Source: CAVZLD01 sp964522605 (GTDB lineage: Bacteria > Planctomycetota > Planctomycetia > Pirellulales > Pirellulaceae). Taken from it: a stretch of 7,008 bases of DNA. The DNA lies in contig CAZFWV010000354.1 of the NCBI GenBank assembly GCA_964522605.1, positions 1 through 7,008 of the forward strand. The letters are read 5' to 3'. Shown piece after piece: positions 5,801 to 7,008 of this stretch. Each line of letters opens with the position of its first letter. The stretch's first letter is position 1. The notes below the pieces were generated by a model. That model searched no databases, was not told the origin of the DNA, and saw nothing but the letters and a program-made list of their open reading frames with translations. A program made the translations under genes and the position numbers.

Positions 5801-6784
5801 ATGGCTTGTCTGACCCAAAAGTTCGCCGACCGGCTGATCCTGCGACCGACGCGCCATGCCGTTGAGACCTCTGGTAAGTCGCGTCGGAGAATCGCATTTC
5901 GCAAGGGGCACCTCGAGGCCTGGACGCAGCGCGTCGGGACGCACGATCCCGATGAAGTCGACGTCTTCGTTTTGAAGTTTCCCGGTCGAGCGGGTCGCGC
6001 GGAACGAGCGACCTACCATCCGGCGGATTACTGGACCGATCTACGTGCCGAATTGTGGTCGATCAATCCCCCCGGATACGGTGGCAGCTCGGGTAACGCC
6101 AGTCTTCGCAATCTGGCGGATGCTGCCCGGACCGCCTATCAGGAAATGGCAACCGTTGCGAACGGCCGGCCGATCGTACTGATGGGCAACAGTCTCGGGA
6201 CCGTAACCGCGTTGTACCTTGCAGCCCGGTTCGACGTCGCGGGGATGGTTCTTCGAAATCCACCGCCGCTGCGGGAACTGATCGTGGGGCGCTATGGTTG
6301 GCGCAGTCTCTGGATTGGTGCGTGGTTGATCGCGCAGAAGATACCTCGCTCGATTTGCAGCATTCGAAACGCCCGGAGGTCGACCTGTCCTGCGGTCTTC
6401 CTGTCGTCGCGAAAGGATACCACGGTTCCATCGATCCATCAGGACCGGGTGATTCAGGCCTACGGCGGACCGTATCGCCTGCTCAACATGGAGGACGCCG
6501 ACCACGCCGGCTCACTGAACTTGGAGGAACAGCGTGAGTACCAGCGTCATCTCCAGTGGCTGCGAGACCAGGTGATGCCATTCCACTCGCCGGAGAATCA
6601 AGCAGCCGTTCTTTCTCAAGATGACGCGTCGGACGCCCACATCCTGCAACGCGTTGATTCCTCCGATGCCACGGTTCCAATGGGTTCCTCTTCGAACGGA
6701 GCATACCGAAGCCGGAATCACGCATTGCCGAACACGCGTGGGGACAGCGACGTCGTTTCCGATCAGATCGGAACGTGGGGCTGA
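5801..6784 (+). CDS. Alpha/beta hydrolase of unknown substrate
   Basis: Predicted 327-residue serine hydrolase. The nucleophile elbow is GNSLGT with Ser131, preceded by strand PIVLM. Asp206 sits in SSRKDTTVP after strand AVFL, and His235 in EDADHAG, so order and spacing fit the alpha/beta-hydrolase triad. FPGRAGRAE (about 67-75) occupies the place of the usual HGxGG oxyanion loop, and INPPGYGGSSG follows the next strand. No signal peptide or membrane segment is obvious, so it is probably cytosolic. The family covers esterases, lipases, thioesterases and peptidases, and nothing here picks the substrate. Residues 260-327 are a polar, Ser/Asp-rich tail without recognisable fold. An in-frame TGA at 5765 limits the start to TTG 5798 or ATG 5801; I prefer ATG, although the Shine-Dalgarno is weak (GAAG at 5786-5789). 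Resembles, from memory, a planctomycete-typical hydrolase group with a DRLILxPTRH N-terminus. It stands alone on this strand, 547 bp after metG. Confidence 0.87.
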   Translation: MACLTQKFADRLILRPTRHAVETSGKSRRRIAFRKGHLEAWTQRVGTHDPDEVDVFVLKFPGRAGRAERATYHPADYWTDLRAELWSINPPGYGGSSGNASLRNLADAARTAYQEMATVANGRPIVLMGNSLGTVTALYLAARFDVAGMVLRNPPPLRELIVGRYGWRSLWIGAWLIAQKIPRSICSIRNARRSTCPAVFLSSRKDTTVPSIHQDRVIQAYGGPYRLLNMEDADHAGSLNLEEQREYQRHLQWLRDQVMPFHSPENQAAVLSQDDASDAHILQRVDSSDATVPMGSSSNGAYRSRNHALPNTRGDSDVVSDQIGTWG

Positions 6785-6815
6785 ATGACGGAGTGAGTCT
6801 TTGCTTGGTGCATGC

Positions 6816-6944
6816 GTCTTGAAGTTGCACATTTCGAAGGCAGTTAGCCGAGTTCGTGAGAATTCGCAGGGGTCACGCAGGGGAACCCACGCGCACAGCC
6901 CCCGAATTCTCACGAATTTGGCTACTTGCAACTTCAAAAGCACG
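6816..6944. repeat. Long imperfect inverted repeat downstream of the hydrolase
   Basis: The outer arms TTGAAGTTGCA (6819-6829) and TGCAACTTCAA (6927-6937) are perfect complements. The inner arms 6846-6866 and 6903-6923 match over 21 positions, and the two departures are G-T wobbles (G6850, G6852), so a transcript from the plus strand could form 21 continuous pairs. GGGG (6869-6872) can also pair with CCCC (6899-6902), closing the loop. The left side has 16 unpaired bases between its two arms against 3 on the right. Each inner arm is itself nearly palindromic (AATTC-TCAC-GAATT). It may be a dispersed palindromic element, a MITE-like remnant or a strong 3' hairpin for the hydrolase mRNA. No transposase or clear target duplication is seen. 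Confidence 0.85.
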
Positions 6945-7008
6945 CGTTGGGTGGGCCCCTGCGCCGCGAATTCGCTCTCTCAATTTCACAAGGCAGACGA
7001 CGCATTAC
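6945..7008. other. Right-end non-coding stretch with short palindrome
   Basis: This stretch holds a perfect 10-bp palindrome, GCGAATTCGC (6966-6975). It also holds CCCCTGCG (6956-6963), the reverse complement of CGCAGGGG, which occurs twice inside the loop of the neighbouring inverted repeat (6865-6872 and 6876-6883). The window ends before any gene can be recognised. Confidence 0.6.

Noticed and set aside
5636..6019. 127-residue minus-strand frame overlapping the hydrolase start
   Set aside because: It overlaps the N-terminal part of a well supported gene on the other strand, has no recognisable motif and no convincing start signal.

Overview
The window looks like GC-rich bacterial chromosome, most likely from a planctomycete. 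This is inference from three things: the reading-frame content, planctomycete-type proteins (a thioredoxin-trypsin fusion, a short degenerate family-2 glycosyltransferase, an alpha/beta hydrolase with an RPTRH-like N-terminus), and intergenic palindromes built on GTAGGACGGATT...AATCCGTC, which I remember as common in that phylum. No single sequence here proves the taxon.

Layout, left to right. Positions 23-64 hold a 7-bp tandem repeat. Positions 70-672 (minus) encode a 200-residue GT2-like protein with a TTG start. After a 201-bp divergent gap with a small palindrome, 874-1335 (plus) encodes a RidA/YjgF-family protein. A 60-bp convergent gap with a hairpin separates it from 1396-2802 (minus), an exported-looking protein that joins a thioredoxin domain (WCSPC) to a trypsin-like protease domain (His/Asp/Ser all visible). 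A 384-bp divergent gap follows, and its right half is probably the untranslated leader of metG. Positions 3187-5253 (plus) encode a full-length methionyl-tRNA synthetase with the C-terminal tRNA-binding domain. Then come 547 bp without a convincing gene, which include five decaying copies of a 27-nt palindrome with 34-bp period. Positions 5801-6784 (plus) encode an alpha/beta hydrolase. The right end holds a long imperfect inverted repeat (about 6816-6944).

The genes do not form an operon: the first four change strand at every boundary, and metG and the hydrolase are 547 bp apart. They read as independent transcription units: housekeeping translation (metG), metabolite damage control (RidA), a cell-envelope redox/protease protein, and two proteins of unknown substrate. 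I see no integrase, transposase, CRISPR array, toxin-antitoxin pair, phage gene, tRNA or rRNA. The window does not contain an obvious new multi-gene system. The items most worth a second look are the two intergenic repeat structures and the thioredoxin-protease fusion.
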